Source of the DNA: JACVRW01 sp963746825
GTDB taxonomy: Bacteria > Actinomycetota > Thermoleophilia > Solirubrobacterales > Thermoleophilaceae
NCBI GenBank assembly: GCA_963746825.1
Contig: CAVVCU010000005.1
Location: 124,001-188,000 of the forward strand
Direction of reading: 5' to 3'
DNA length: 64,000 bases
Shown: positions 7,304 through 15,532 of the stretch, piece after piece
Numbering within the stretch: position 1 is the stretch's first letter
Layout: each line of letters starts with the position of its first letter
The notes under the pieces: model-generated
Told to the model about the DNA's origin: nothing
The model's input: only the letters and a program-made list of their open reading frames with translations
Databases searched by the model: none
Made by a program: the position numbers and the translations under genes

Positions 7304-8575
7304 GTGGCCACCACCACCCAGTCAGTAGCCGAGATCTGCGCCGACGCGCGCCGCGCAGCCCGTGAGCTCGCCCGCCTCGATACCGACACCAAGAACGCCG
7401 CGCTGCTCGCCATGGCCGACGCGTTGGAGAGCCGCACGGGCGAGATCCTCGAGGCCAACGCCCGCGACCTGCAGGCCGGCGTGGAGGCGGGCCTGCATTC
7501 GGGCCTTCTCGACCGCCTCGAGCTCACCGCGGACCGGCTCGCCGGGATCGCCGGCGACGTCCGCGCGATCGCCGAGCTCCCCGACCCCGTCGGCGACACC
7601 ATCGAGGCCTGGCGACTGCCCAACGGGCTGGACATCCGCCGCGTGCGGGTCCCGCTCGGAGTGGTCGCCGTGGTGTACGAGGCGCGCCCCAACGTGACGA
7701 TCGACTGCTCCGCCCTCTGCCTGAAGTCCGGCAACGCCATCGTGCTGCGCGGCTCCTCGACGGCCGCCCACTCCAACGCGGTGCTGGCCCAGGTGGCGTC
7801 CTCGGCGGTCGCCTGGGCGGGCGTGCCCGAGAGCGCCATCTCGATCGTCTCCGGCGGCGACCGCGACGAGCTGCGCCAGATCGCCACCCAGGACGGCGTG
7901 GTCGACCTGATCATCCCGCGCGGGGGCGAGGGACTGAAGGCGGCGCTCAAGGAGCACGCCACCGTGCCGGTGATGTTCGCGGCGGCGGGCAACTGCCACG
8001 TGTTCGTCGACGCGAGCGCGAACCTCGACGACGCCGCCGCGATCGCCGTCAACGCCAAGGTGCAGCGGCCCTCGGTCTGCAACGCCGCCGAAACGCTGCT
8101 CGTGCACGCCGACGTGGCCGCGGAGTTCGTGCCCCGCGTTTTGGGCGAGCTGCGTGAAAAGGGGGTGGAGCTCCGGGTGGACGGGCGCACGCGCTCGGTG
8201 GCCGGCGCGCTGGCCGACTCGCTGGCCGACGCCACCGACGAGGACTGGGAGACCGAGTACCACGCGCTCATCCTGGCCGTGAAGGTGGTCGACACCGCCG
8301 AGGAGGCCATCGATCACGTGAACCGCTACGGCTCCGGGCACTCGGAGGCGATCGTCACCGGATCCACCGAGTCCGCCCGCGAGTTCACCGACGGTGTCGA
8401 CGCCGCCTGCGTGTACGTGAACGCCTCGACGCGCTTCACCGACGGCGCCGTGTTCGGCATGGGCGCCGAGATCGGCAACTCGACCCAGAAGCTGCACGCG
8501 CGCGGGCCGATCGCGCTGCGTGAGCTGACCACCTACAAGTTCGTGATCGAAGGATCCGGCCAGGTCCGCGAGTAG
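7304..8575 (+). CDS. proA: gamma-glutamyl phosphate reductase
   Basis: A 423-residue NADPH-dependent enzyme of the aldehyde dehydrogenase superfamily that reduces gamma-glutamyl phosphate to glutamate semialdehyde, the second step of proline synthesis after ProB. The catalytic Cys is C259 in QRPSVCNAAETLLVH. Other family landmarks are VYEARPNVTIDCSALCLKSG and the C-terminal TRFTDGAVFGMGAEIGNSTQ. The start is GTG 7304. The stop is eight bases before the nadD start, so proA, nadD and rsfS probably form one transcript, an order common in Gram-positive bacteria. Confidence 0.97.
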   Translation: MATTTQSVAEICADARRAARELARLDTDTKNAALLAMADALESRTGEILEANARDLQAGVEAGLHSGLLDRLELTADRLAGIAGDVRAIAELPDPVGDTIEAWRLPNGLDIRRVRVPLGVVAVVYEARPNVTIDCSALCLKSGNAIVLRGSSTAAHSNAVLAQVASSAVAWAGVPESAISIVSGGDRDELRQIATQDGVVDLIIPRGGEGLKAALKEHATVPVMFAAAGNCHVFVDASANLDDAAAIAVNAKVQRPSVCNAAETLLVHADVAAEFVPRVLGELREKGVELRVDGRTRSVAGALADSLADATDEDWETEYHALILAVKVVDTAEEAIDHVNRYGSGHSEAIVTGSTESAREFTDGVDAACVYVNASTRFTDGAVFGMGAEIGNSTQKLHARGPIALRELTTYKFVIEGSGQVRE

Positions 8576-8582
8576 CCGTCCC

Positions 8583-9206
8583 TTGCGTGTAGGAATTCTC
8601 GGAGGCGCGTTCAACCCGCCGCACATCGGCCATCTGGTGTGCGCGCAGGAGGCGCTGATTCAGCTCGAGCTCGAGCGGGTGTTGTTCGTGCCGGTGGGGG
8701 AGGCGCCGCACCGCGAGCTCGAGGCCGATCCCGGTCCCGAGGTGAGGCTGGAGATGGTGGAGCTGGCGATCGCCGGCGACCCCCGCTTCGCCACCTCGCG
8801 GCTCGAGATCGACCGCGAGGGCCCGTCGTACACGGTGGACACCCTGCGCGAACTCGGTGCCTCGGCGCCGGACGACGAGCTGTTCCTCATCCTCGGTGGC
8901 GATCAGGCGGCGGCGCTTCCGCAGTGGCACGAGCCCGAGCAGGTGCTCGAGCTGGCCCAGGTGGCGGTGGCCGAGCGCACGAACTGGTCGCGCAACGCGG
9001 TGGGCATCAAGGTCGGGCGGCTCAAGGGAGCGGAGCGGATCCGCTACCTGGACATGCCGATCATCCAGGTGTCGTCGACCTCGCTTCGCCGCCGCATCGG
9101 CGACGGGCGGCCGATTCGCTACCTGGTGCCCGACGGGATCGTTGACCACATCGCCGCGAACGACCTGTACCGGGCGGGTGTCGCATCCACGGCGGCACCG
9201 GCGTGA
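8583..9206 (+). CDS. nadD: nicotinate-nucleotide adenylyltransferase
   Basis: A 207-residue enzyme that joins ATP and nicotinate mononucleotide to give deamido-NAD in NAD synthesis. The nucleotidyltransferase motif GGAFNPPHIGHL is at residues 6-17, and the second ATP motif appears as VSSTSLRRRIGDGRPIRYLVP near the C-terminus. The start is TTG 8583; it begins the conserved RVGILGG strand and no better start exists upstream. The 3' end overlaps rsfS by four bases (GTGA). Confidence 0.95.
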   Translation: MRVGILGGAFNPPHIGHLVCAQEALIQLELERVLFVPVGEAPHRELEADPGPEVRLEMVELAIAGDPRFATSRLEIDREGPSYTVDTLRELGASAPDDELFLILGGDQAAALPQWHEPEQVLELAQVAVAERTNWSRNAVGIKVGRLKGAERIRYLDMPIIQVSSTSLRRRIGDGRPIRYLVPDGIVDHIAANDLYRAGVASTAAPA

Positions 9207-9565
9207 ACGCGCAGACGACCGACTCAGCGGCGCTGGCCGAGCAGATCGCGGAGATCGCCTCCGACCGCAAGGCCATGGACATCCGCGTGGTCGACCTGCG
9301 CGAGATCGTCTCCTACACCGACTTCTTCGTGATCTGCTCGGGCAACACCGAGCGCCAGACCAAGGCCATCCGCGACGCGATCCACGAGGAGCTGAAGGGC
9401 GCCGCCGACCGCCTGCTGCCGCGCCGCACCGAGGGCGAGCGCGAGGCTCGCTGGATCCTGCTCGACTACCTCGACGTGATCGTCCACATCTTCACGCCGG
9501 ACGCGCGCGAGTATTACCGCCTGGAGCAGCTCTGGGGCGAGGCGCCGGCGCGTTCCGTCGGCTGA
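9203..9565 (+). CDS. rsfS: ribosomal silencing factor RsfS
   Basis: A 120-residue RsfS/Iojap protein. It binds L14 on the 50S subunit and blocks joining of the 30S subunit when nutrients run low. The diagnostic block is AMDIRVVDLREIVSYTDFFV, followed by CSGNTERQTKAI, with a C-terminal VIVHIFTPDAREYYRLEQLW segment. GTG 9203 overlaps the nadD stop, so the two are translationally coupled. The nadD-rsfS pair is highly conserved in bacteria. Confidence 0.95.
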   Translation: MNAQTTDSAALAEQIAEIASDRKAMDIRVVDLREIVSYTDFFVICSGNTERQTKAIRDAIHEELKGAADRLLPRRTEGEREARWILLDYLDVIVHIFTPDAREYYRLEQLWGEAPARSVG

Positions 9566-9580
9566 GCGGTCCGGCTGCGT

Positions 9581-9586
9581 TAATCT
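9581..9586 (+). promoter_or_regulatory. -10 element before tRNA-Ala
   Basis: TAATCT lies 15 bases before the first base of the tRNA, a plausible position for its promoter in an otherwise GC-rich gap. Confidence 0.45.
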
Positions 9587-9601
9587 GGTTTCGAGTTCCA
9601 A

Positions 9602-9674
9602 GGGGCTGTAGCTCAGCTGGAAGAGCGTCGCGCTGGCAGCGCGAAGGTCAGGGGTTCGAGCCCCCTCAGCTCCA
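9602..9674 (+). tRNA. tRNA-Ala (anticodon GGC)
   Basis: A full cloverleaf can be drawn. The acceptor arms are GGGGCTG and CAGCTCC (one G-T pair), the D stem is GCTC/GAGC, the anticodon stem is TCGCG/CGCGA with loop CTGGCAG (anticodon GGC, reads GCC/GCT Ala codons), and the T arm is AGGGG-TTCGAGC-CCCCT. The discriminator base is A at 9674. The 3' CCA is not encoded. Confidence 0.96.
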
Positions 9675-9682
9675 CTCGCACG

Positions 9683-10372
9683 TCAGGCGCGCTTGACGGC
9701 GATCCCGCGCAGCACGTGGGCCACGCGGTCGCAGGCGTCGATGCCGTCCTCGACCCGCTCGAAGATGTCCTTCCAGCGGATCACGGCCATGGGGTCGACG
9801 CCACCCTCGAACAGGGCGGAGAGCCCGTCGCGCAGTAGGCGGTCGCCCTCGTTCTCCAGGCGCTTGATCTCGCGCAGGTGCGGCGTGGCCGCCTGCGGGT
9901 CCTCCAGCGAGGCCATCGCGGCGGCCACCTCGCGCCCGGCCGAGCAGAGGGTGTCGGCGAGCGCGATCGCCTGGTCCATCGGCGCTTCCACGCGATATAG
10001 CCCGAGGAAGTCGGCCGCCTCTTCGGCGTAGTCGACCACGTCGTCGAGGCCCGAGGCCAGCGCGAGCACGTCGCTGCGCTCGAAGGGGACCGCGAGGCGC
10101 GAGTAGAGGTGGTGGATCACGTCGTGGGTCACGGCGTCGTTGTCGTGCTCGAGGTCCACCAGCTCCAGGCGCTTCTCCGCACCGTCGGGCCAGACGCGCA
10201 TCAGCTCGCGCAGCATCGCGGTGGCCAGCTCCACGTTGCGGCCGGCCTGTCCGAGCAGGCCGTACAGCTCGCGGTAGTCGGGCTGGCGGCCGGTCAGCTT
10301 GGCGAGGCGCTCCACGGCGCCCCGGCCGGCCAGCTGGATGGGACGGGATCGGACGGGATAGGAACCGGCCAT
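9683..10372 (-). CDS. DUF47 / PhoU-related protein
   Basis: A 229-residue, mostly helical protein of the DUF47 (TIGR00153) family, distantly related to PhoU. Visible landmarks are DLEHDNDAVTHDVIHHLYSR, the acidic metal-binding-type repeat around residues 95-125, and REIKRLENEGDRLLRDGLSALF near the C-terminus. Members usually sit next to a Pit-type phosphate transporter and modulate it. No pit gene is visible in this window, so the partner is either elsewhere or different. ATG at 10372 gives an N-terminus with a short Arg-rich stretch before the conserved helices. It ends nine bases after tRNA-Ala, on the opposite strand. Confidence 0.82.
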   Translation of the reverse strand: MAGSYPVRSRPIQLAGRGAVERLAKLTGRQPDYRELYGLLGQAGRNVELATAMLRELMRVWPDGAEKRLELVDLEHDNDAVTHDVIHHLYSRLAVPFERSDVLALASGLDDVVDYAEEAADFLGLYRVEAPMDQAIALADTLCSAGREVAAAMASLEDPQAATPHLREIKRLENEGDRLLRDGLSALFEGGVDPMAVIRWKDIFERVEDGIDACDRVAHVLRGIAVKRA

Positions 10373-10431
10373 GTACGCAACGCTAAGCAGGAAAAGCCCT
10401 GCTCCGGTGACGAAACGGTGAAGAAGTGGAG

Positions 10432-11604
10432 CTAGTGGGCCGCGGCGCGCATTCGCCGGCGCGCCTCGGCGAAGTGCAGCGCTTCGTAGGCCACCAGGCC
10501 GGCGCTGATCGCCGCGGCAACGGCCAGCGCGATGAGCGAGTCGACCTCGACGGCGAAGGGAATCAGTGCCAGGCACAGGAGTGCGGCCGCGAGCCGCTGG
10601 CGGTTCAGGGTGCCCATGTTGCGCAGGCGAAACGCGATGTGGCCCCCGTAGTAGAGCGCCATTCCGCCGAACAGCGCCACGGCGGGCACGATCTTGAGCG
10701 GCTCGTCCACGTGGCCGACGGTCTTCTTGATCGCCAAGGCGATCAGGACGATGCCGGCGATCATCGGTAGGTGGATGTAGCTGTAGGAGTCGCGGGCGAT
10801 GAGGATCAGCTCGTGGCCCTGGGCGCGCCGAAAGCGCCGCTCCGCCGCCACCGCCACCACGTCGAAGTAGGCCCACCACTGAGCGCAGGCGATCACCAGG
10901 CCGAGCACGGCGGCCGCGATGACCCCCGCGTCGATATCCCCCTCGATTCCCGCGCCGATGGCGACGATCGACTCGCCCAGGGCGATGATGATGATGAGGG
11001 AGAAGCGCTCGGCGAAGTGCCCCGCCGAGATGCGAAAGCCGCGCACTCCGAAGATGTAAGGCCCGGAGAAGTCGATCGCCAGCGCCAGTATCCAGACGAG
11101 AGCCTGGTAGGGCGGGTCGAGGAAGGCCGCCGCGATGAGCAGGGCGGGCCCGGGAATGGCGGTGCGCGCGAGTCGCCGGATGGCCATGCCCGCGTCCACG
11201 TCGTCGTTGGCCTCGGCGAAGATGAAGATGTGCAGCCAGCGCACGGCGGCGTAGGCCAGCGCGAAGACCAGCGCGTCGTTCGAGAACGCGTGGGGCGCCG
11301 CCAGCGCGGCGACCAGGAAGGCGCCCATCACGACGAACATCAACAGCCGCTCCACCCCCTCGTCGGCGGCGATGAAGTTGGTGAGCCAGGAGTAGGAGGC
11401 CCAGGCCCACCACAGCATCGCGAGGACGAGCATCCCTTCTCCGAGCCCGGTCCAGGTCGGGTTGTCGGCCATGAGCGCCGTCACCTGGGTGAGGGCGAAG
11501 ACGAAGACGAGATCGAAGAACAGCTCGAGCGGGCTTACCCGCTTCTCGTCGCTGCTGTCCTGTTCCTCGCTGTCGTGGAGGGGTGTTGTCTCGGCGACCG
11601 CCAT
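10432..11604 (-). CDS. low temperature requirement protein A (LtrA) family membrane protein
   Basis: A 390-residue membrane protein with about 11-12 hydrophobic helices. It opens with a short acidic tail and then VSPLELFFDLVFVFALTQVT, the hallmark of the LtrA family. Other matches are WWAWASYSWLTN and AGHFAERFSLIIIIALGESI, both strongly conserved. LtrA was named from a Listeria mutant unable to grow in the cold; the biochemical role is not known. I use ATG 11604; a GTG two codons upstream is the only alternative. It ends 59 bases before the DUF47 gene and could share its transcript. Confidence 0.88.
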   Translation of the reverse strand: MAVAETTPLHDSEEQDSSDEKRVSPLELFFDLVFVFALTQVTALMADNPTWTGLGEGMLVLAMLWWAWASYSWLTNFIAADEGVERLLMFVVMGAFLVAALAAPHAFSNDALVFALAYAAVRWLHIFIFAEANDDVDAGMAIRRLARTAIPGPALLIAAAFLDPPYQALVWILALAIDFSGPYIFGVRGFRISAGHFAERFSLIIIIALGESIVAIGAGIEGDIDAGVIAAAVLGLVIACAQWWAYFDVVAVAAERRFRRAQGHELILIARDSYSYIHLPMIAGIVLIALAIKKTVGHVDEPLKIVPAVALFGGMALYYGGHIAFRLRNMGTLNRQRLAAALLCLALIPFAVEVDSLIALAVAAAISAGLVAYEALHFAEARRRMRAAAH

Positions 11605-11647
11605 GCGCACAGCAATGAAAGCAGCCCGGCCTCTCGGCTCAGCGACC

Positions 11648-12493
11648 TCAGCCGAGGCAGAGCCAGCGCAGCGCGCCGTTGAGCACCTCGGCGCGCTCCC
11701 ACTGCAGGAAGTGGCCGGCGCCCGGCACCACGAACGGCCCGGCCCGGTTGGGGAAGGCCGCCTCCATGCGCTCCGGGAAGTCGGCGGGGATCACGTGGTC
11801 GTCGGGCCCGTAGAGGATGAGAGCTGGGGTGGGATTTGGCTCCAGCAGGCGCGGGGTCTCGGGCGCGGTGCGGGGGCCGCCGGCGTACTCGTAGTTGGCG
11901 ATCGACGCGCGGAAGTGATCCGCGTCGGCAAAGGGCTCGCTCAGGAAGTCGACGTCCTCGCGCGTGAACGCTCCCGGCGTGGCCCAGAAGCGCGGGCCGT
12001 AGAAGGTGGCGATGTAGCGCCGGCGCTTCTCGGGGGTGTCGAGCTCGGCCGCCAGGCCGTCGGCGTCCTTGCACTGGCGCGCGAAGTAGTCGCTGGCCAT
12101 GCGCGTGGCGGGCGCGAGCGCCGGCCGTTCGCCGAGGATCGGGGGGAGGGTGTTGAACAGGCAGAGCCGCTCCACGAGACCCTCGAAGCGCAGCGACATG
12201 TCCTGAGCGATCAGGCCACCGAGGTCGCCCGCGCACACGGTCACCCGCTCGTGGCCGAGCTCGTCGCTCACGAGCGCGAGCAGGTCGGCCGAGTGTGCGG
12301 CCACGTCGTAGCGGTCGTCGGGGGCCAGCGGCGAGTCGCCGAAGCCGCGCAGGTCGGGCGCGATCACCTCGAAGCCCGCGTCGGCGAGGGGCGCGACGTT
12401 GCGTTTCCAGATCCGGCGCGTCTCGGGCCAGCCGTGCAGCAGGAGCAGCGGCCGCCCGCCCTGTCCGGCGTGATCGAAGCGCAGAAAGGACAC
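11648..12493 (-). CDS. alpha/beta hydrolase, epoxide hydrolase / haloalkane dehalogenase type
   Basis: A 281-residue alpha/beta hydrolase. LLLLHGWPETRRIWKR (residues 16-31) holds the oxyanion HGxP motif. The nucleophile elbow reads AGDLGG with Asp at residue 90, and the catalytic His is H261 in GAGHFLQWERAE. An Asp rather than Ser nucleophile places it with epoxide hydrolases and haloalkane dehalogenases rather than esterases. The natural substrate is unknown. It starts at GTG 12493 and is divergent from leuS; the two -10 elements overlap between the genes. Confidence 0.85.
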   Translation of the reverse strand: MSFLRFDHAGQGGRPLLLLHGWPETRRIWKRNVAPLADAGFEVIAPDLRGFGDSPLAPDDRYDVAAHSADLLALVSDELGHERVTVCAGDLGGLIAQDMSLRFEGLVERLCLFNTLPPILGERPALAPATRMASDYFARQCKDADGLAAELDTPEKRRRYIATFYGPRFWATPGAFTREDVDFLSEPFADADHFRASIANYEYAGGPRTAPETPRLLEPNPTPALILYGPDDHVIPADFPERMEAAFPNRAGPFVVPGAGHFLQWERAEVLNGALRWLCLG

Positions 12494-12501
12494 GGTCGGC
12501 G

Positions 12502-12511
12502 ACTGTACCCT
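12502..12511. promoter_or_regulatory. overlapping divergent -10 elements (hydrolase and leuS)
   Basis: On the plus strand TACCCT (12506-12511) is 11 bases before the leuS ATG. On the minus strand TACAGT (12507-12502) is 8 bases before the hydrolase GTG. The two hexamers share the central TA, so one melted site may serve both directions. Confidence 0.5.
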
Positions 12512-12522
12512 TGCCGTCGACC

Positions 12523-14931
12523 ATGGACCGCTACGACCCCCAGGAGATCGAGCCCAGGTGGCAGGCCGTATGGGCCGATGAGCACACCTGGGAGGTCTCC
12601 AACGAGCCCGACGAGAGGCCCAAGGCCTACGTGCTCGAGATGCTGCCCTACCCCTCGGGCGAGCCCCACATCGGGCACCTGAAGAACTATGCGCTGGGCG
12701 ACGCGGTCGCGCACTTCCAGCGGCGCAACGGCTATCGCGTCCTGCACCCGATCGGCTACGACGCCTTCGGCCTCCCGGCCGAGAACCACGCGATCAACAC
12801 GGGCCAGCACCCGCGCGAGTCCACCGAGGCCTCGATCAAGGCCTTCCAGACCGAGTTCCGCGAGTGGGGCGTGTCCTTCGACTGGACGCGCGAGTTCGCC
12901 ACCAACGAGCCGCGCGTCTACCGCTGGACCCAGTGGATCTTCCTGCGCCTGTTCGAGCGCGGCCTGGCCTACCGCAAGGAGGCGGCCGTCAAGTGGTGTC
13001 CCCACGACGAGACGGTGCTCGCCAACGAGCAGGTGATCAACGGCCGCTGCGAGCGCTGCGACAGCGTGGTCGAGGTGCGCCAGCTCGAGCAGTGGTTCTT
13101 CCGCATCACCGAATACGCCGACCGCCTGCTCGACGACATGGCCACCATCGAGTGGCCCGAGAACGTGGTCAAGCAGCAGCGCGACTGGATCGGCCGCTCG
13201 GAGGGGGCCGAGGTGACGTTTCGCTGCGAGGAGCTCGGGATCGACTATCCCGTGTTCACCACGCGCCCGGACACCCTGTTCGGGGCGACCTTCTTCGTCA
13301 TGGCGCCCGAGCACCCCGACGTGCTGCGCCTCAACGACTCGCCTGAGGTGCGCGACTACGTGAACCACGCGATCACCGAGCAGGCCGAGGAGCGCGGCGA
13401 CGAGGCGCGCGAGAAGACGGGGGTGGCGCTGGGCCACACGGTCACCAATCCGGTCACCGGCGAGCAGATCCCCATGTTCGTGGCCGACTACGTGCTGATG
13501 GAGTACGGCACCGGCGCGATCATGGCCGTGCCCGCGCATGACACCCGCGACTTCGAGTTCGCGGAGAAGTTCGGCCTCGAGATCCGGCGCGTGATCGACG
13601 GCGACGAGCTGCCCTACACGGGCGACGGGCCGATGGTCAACTCCGGTCGCTTCGACGGCCTCGGCAACCGCGAGGCCTACGGGCAGATCGTGGAGTGGAT
13701 CGACTCCGAGGGGAAGGGCGAGGCGGCGGTCAACTACCGCCTGCGCGACTGGCTGCTCTCGCGCCAGCGCTACTGGGGCTGCCCGATCCCGATCGTCCAC
13801 TGCGAGGGCTGCGGGCTGGTGGCGGTGCCCGACGATCAGCTGCCCGTCGAGCTGCCCGACGTGTCGGACTATCGCCCGAAGGGCAAGTCGCCGCTGGCCG
13901 CGGCCGAGGACTGGGTCAACACGACCTGCCCCCAGTGCGGGGGTCCCGCGCGCCGCGAGACCGACACGATGGACACCTTCGTCGACTCGTCCTGGTACTT
14001 CCTGCGCTACTGCGACCCGCACAACGACGCCGCCGCGTTCGACCGGGAGATCACCGCCTCCTGGATGCCCGTCGACCAGTACATCGGCGGAATCGAGCAC
14101 GCGATCCTCCACCTGATGTACGCGCGCTTCTTCGTCAAGGCGCTCGCCGACATGGGCGAGCTCGACATCCAGGAGCCGTTCGCCCGGCTCTTCACGCAGG
14201 GGATGATCACCCGCGATGGGGCCAAGATGTCGAAGTCGAAGGGCAACACGGTGTCGCCTCGGGAGATCGTCGGGCGCCTCGGCGCGGACACGGCGCGCTG
14301 CTACATCCTCTTCCTGGGGCCCCCGGGGCACGACGCGGACTGGCGCGACGAGGGCGCGGGCGGAGTGCACCGCTTCCTGTCGCGGCTGTGGACCGCCGCC
14401 CGCGACGCGCCCGGCTCCGAGGCCGGCGCTGCGACGGACGCCGAGCCGTCGGCGCTCCTGCGCAAGGCCCACTGGGCGATCGACAAGGTCACGCGCGACA
14501 TGCAGGCCGACCGCTTCGCCTTCAACACGGCCATCGCGGCGGTGATGGAGCTGGTCAACGAGGTCTACCGCCAGCGCGAGTCGGTCCCGCCCGCCCACGT
14601 TCGCTTCGCGGTGGAGACGGCGGGCTCGCTGATCTTCCCGTTCGCCCCCCACCTCGGGGCCGAGGTGTTCGAGCAGATGACGGGACGCAGGGTCTGGGAG
14701 GAGCCGTGGCCCGCGGCCGATCCGGCGCTGCTCGCCTCGGAGGAGATCCAGCTGGTGGTTCAGCTGAACGGCAAGCTGATCGATCGCATCGCCGCCCCGG
14801 CCGAGGCTTCACGCGAGCAGCTCGAGGAAATTGCGCGCGGATCGGAGAAGCTGAGCGGGAGACTCAATGGGCAGCAGATCGTCAAGGCCGTCGTCGTACC
14901 CGGAAAGCTGGTCAACTTCGTAGCTCGATGA
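12523..14931 (+). CDS. leuS: leucyl-tRNA synthetase
   Basis: An 802-residue class I aminoacyl-tRNA synthetase. The ATP-site motifs are HIGH at residues 49-52 (GEPHIGHLKNYALGD) and KMSKS at 568-572. The editing domain is present (FTTRPDTLFGATF and GTGAIMAVPAHDTRDFEF). Two pairs of cysteines suggest zinc-binding segments (RCERCDSVV near residue 183 and TTCPQCGGP near 468). The anticodon-binding and C-terminal domains run to the end. ATG 12523 begins with the usual YDPQEIEPRWQ. The stop overlaps the next gene (ATGA). Confidence 0.97.
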   Translation: MDRYDPQEIEPRWQAVWADEHTWEVSNEPDERPKAYVLEMLPYPSGEPHIGHLKNYALGDAVAHFQRRNGYRVLHPIGYDAFGLPAENHAINTGQHPRESTEASIKAFQTEFREWGVSFDWTREFATNEPRVYRWTQWIFLRLFERGLAYRKEAAVKWCPHDETVLANEQVINGRCERCDSVVEVRQLEQWFFRITEYADRLLDDMATIEWPENVVKQQRDWIGRSEGAEVTFRCEELGIDYPVFTTRPDTLFGATFFVMAPEHPDVLRLNDSPEVRDYVNHAITEQAEERGDEAREKTGVALGHTVTNPVTGEQIPMFVADYVLMEYGTGAIMAVPAHDTRDFEFAEKFGLEIRRVIDGDELPYTGDGPMVNSGRFDGLGNREAYGQIVEWIDSEGKGEAAVNYRLRDWLLSRQRYWGCPIPIVHCEGCGLVAVPDDQLPVELPDVSDYRPKGKSPLAAAEDWVNTTCPQCGGPARRETDTMDTFVDSSWYFLRYCDPHNDAAAFDREITASWMPVDQYIGGIEHAILHLMYARFFVKALADMGELDIQEPFARLFTQGMITRDGAKMSKSKGNTVSPREIVGRLGADTARCYILFLGPPGHDADWRDEGAGGVHRFLSRLWTAARDAPGSEAGAATDAEPSALLRKAHWAIDKVTRDMQADRFAFNTAIAAVMELVNEVYRQRESVPPAHVRFAVETAGSLIFPFAPHLGAEVFEQMTGRRVWEEPWPAADPALLASEEIQLVVQLNGKLIDRIAAPAEASREQLEEIARGSEKLSGRLNGQQIVKAVVVPGKLVNFVAR

Positions 14932-15521
14932 ACCCCTCGCGCACCAAAACCAACCTGCCGATCGGGCCGCTCGTGGCGGCCATCGGCGCCGCCCTGCTGA
15001 TCGTCAGCCTCTTCCTGGACTGGTACGAGCCCGACATCGAGGGCTTCACCGTCTACGAGTTCCTCGACCTGCTGCTCGTGCTGATGGCGCTGGCCATCAT
15101 CGCCTCGCTGGCCGGGGGAATGGGTGTGCTGCGCGCGGCGCCGTCGCCCGGCGTGTCGCTCGCCGTCGCGCTCTTCACCATCTTCGTGGTCCTTTCGCAG
15201 ATACTCAACGATCCCCCGGCGGTGGCCAACGGCAACGCCGGCAAGGACGTGGGCATCTGGCTCGCGCTGGCCGGAGCGGCGCTGATGGTGGCCGGGTCCG
15301 TGTTGGCCTATTCGCGGATCTCGCTGGCCTTCGAGGCGCGCACCGACACCCCGTCGCCCGGGCCCGATGAGGCCCAGACGGTGGACGAGCGCGCAGCGAG
15401 CGCAGCCCGGGAGGATTCAACTCCCCCGCCCGGTGAGCCGGAGCCCCCGGCCGCCGAGCCGCAGGCCCCGGCGGCCAAGCCCAAGCCGCGCCGCCGCGCC
15501 GCACCCAAAGACCCGGCGTAG
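14928..15521 (+). CDS. membrane protein with four helices and a proline-rich tail, unknown function
   Basis: A 197-residue protein that I do not recognise as a named family. Four hydrophobic segments occur in the first 140 residues (starting near 12, 48, 77 and 107), the first followed by LFLDWYEPD, a pattern seen in small actinobacterial membrane proteins. The last 55 residues form a cytoplasmic-type tail rich in Pro, Glu and Ala that ends in a basic cluster KPKPRRRAAPK. Its ATG overlaps the leuS stop, so translation is probably coupled. The role is unknown. Confidence 0.75.
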   Translation: MNPSRTKTNLPIGPLVAAIGAALLIVSLFLDWYEPDIEGFTVYEFLDLLLVLMALAIIASLAGGMGVLRAAPSPGVSLAVALFTIFVVLSQILNDPPAVANGNAGKDVGIWLALAGAALMVAGSVLAYSRISLAFEARTDTPSPGPDEAQTVDERAASAAREDSTPPPGEPEPPAAEPQAPAAKPKPRRRAAPKDPA

Positions 15522-15524
15522 ACT
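15519..15524 (+). promoter_or_regulatory. -10 element before the decarboxylase gene
   Basis: TAGACT overlaps the stop of the upstream membrane protein gene and is 8 bases before the decarboxylase ATG. No Shine-Dalgarno is seen. Confidence 0.55.
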
Positions 15525-15532
15525 CGCTTCAC

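Noticed and set aside
12364..14652. 762-residue minus-strand reading frame opposite leuS
   Set aside because: Antisense shadow of the conserved LeuS catalytic and editing domains.
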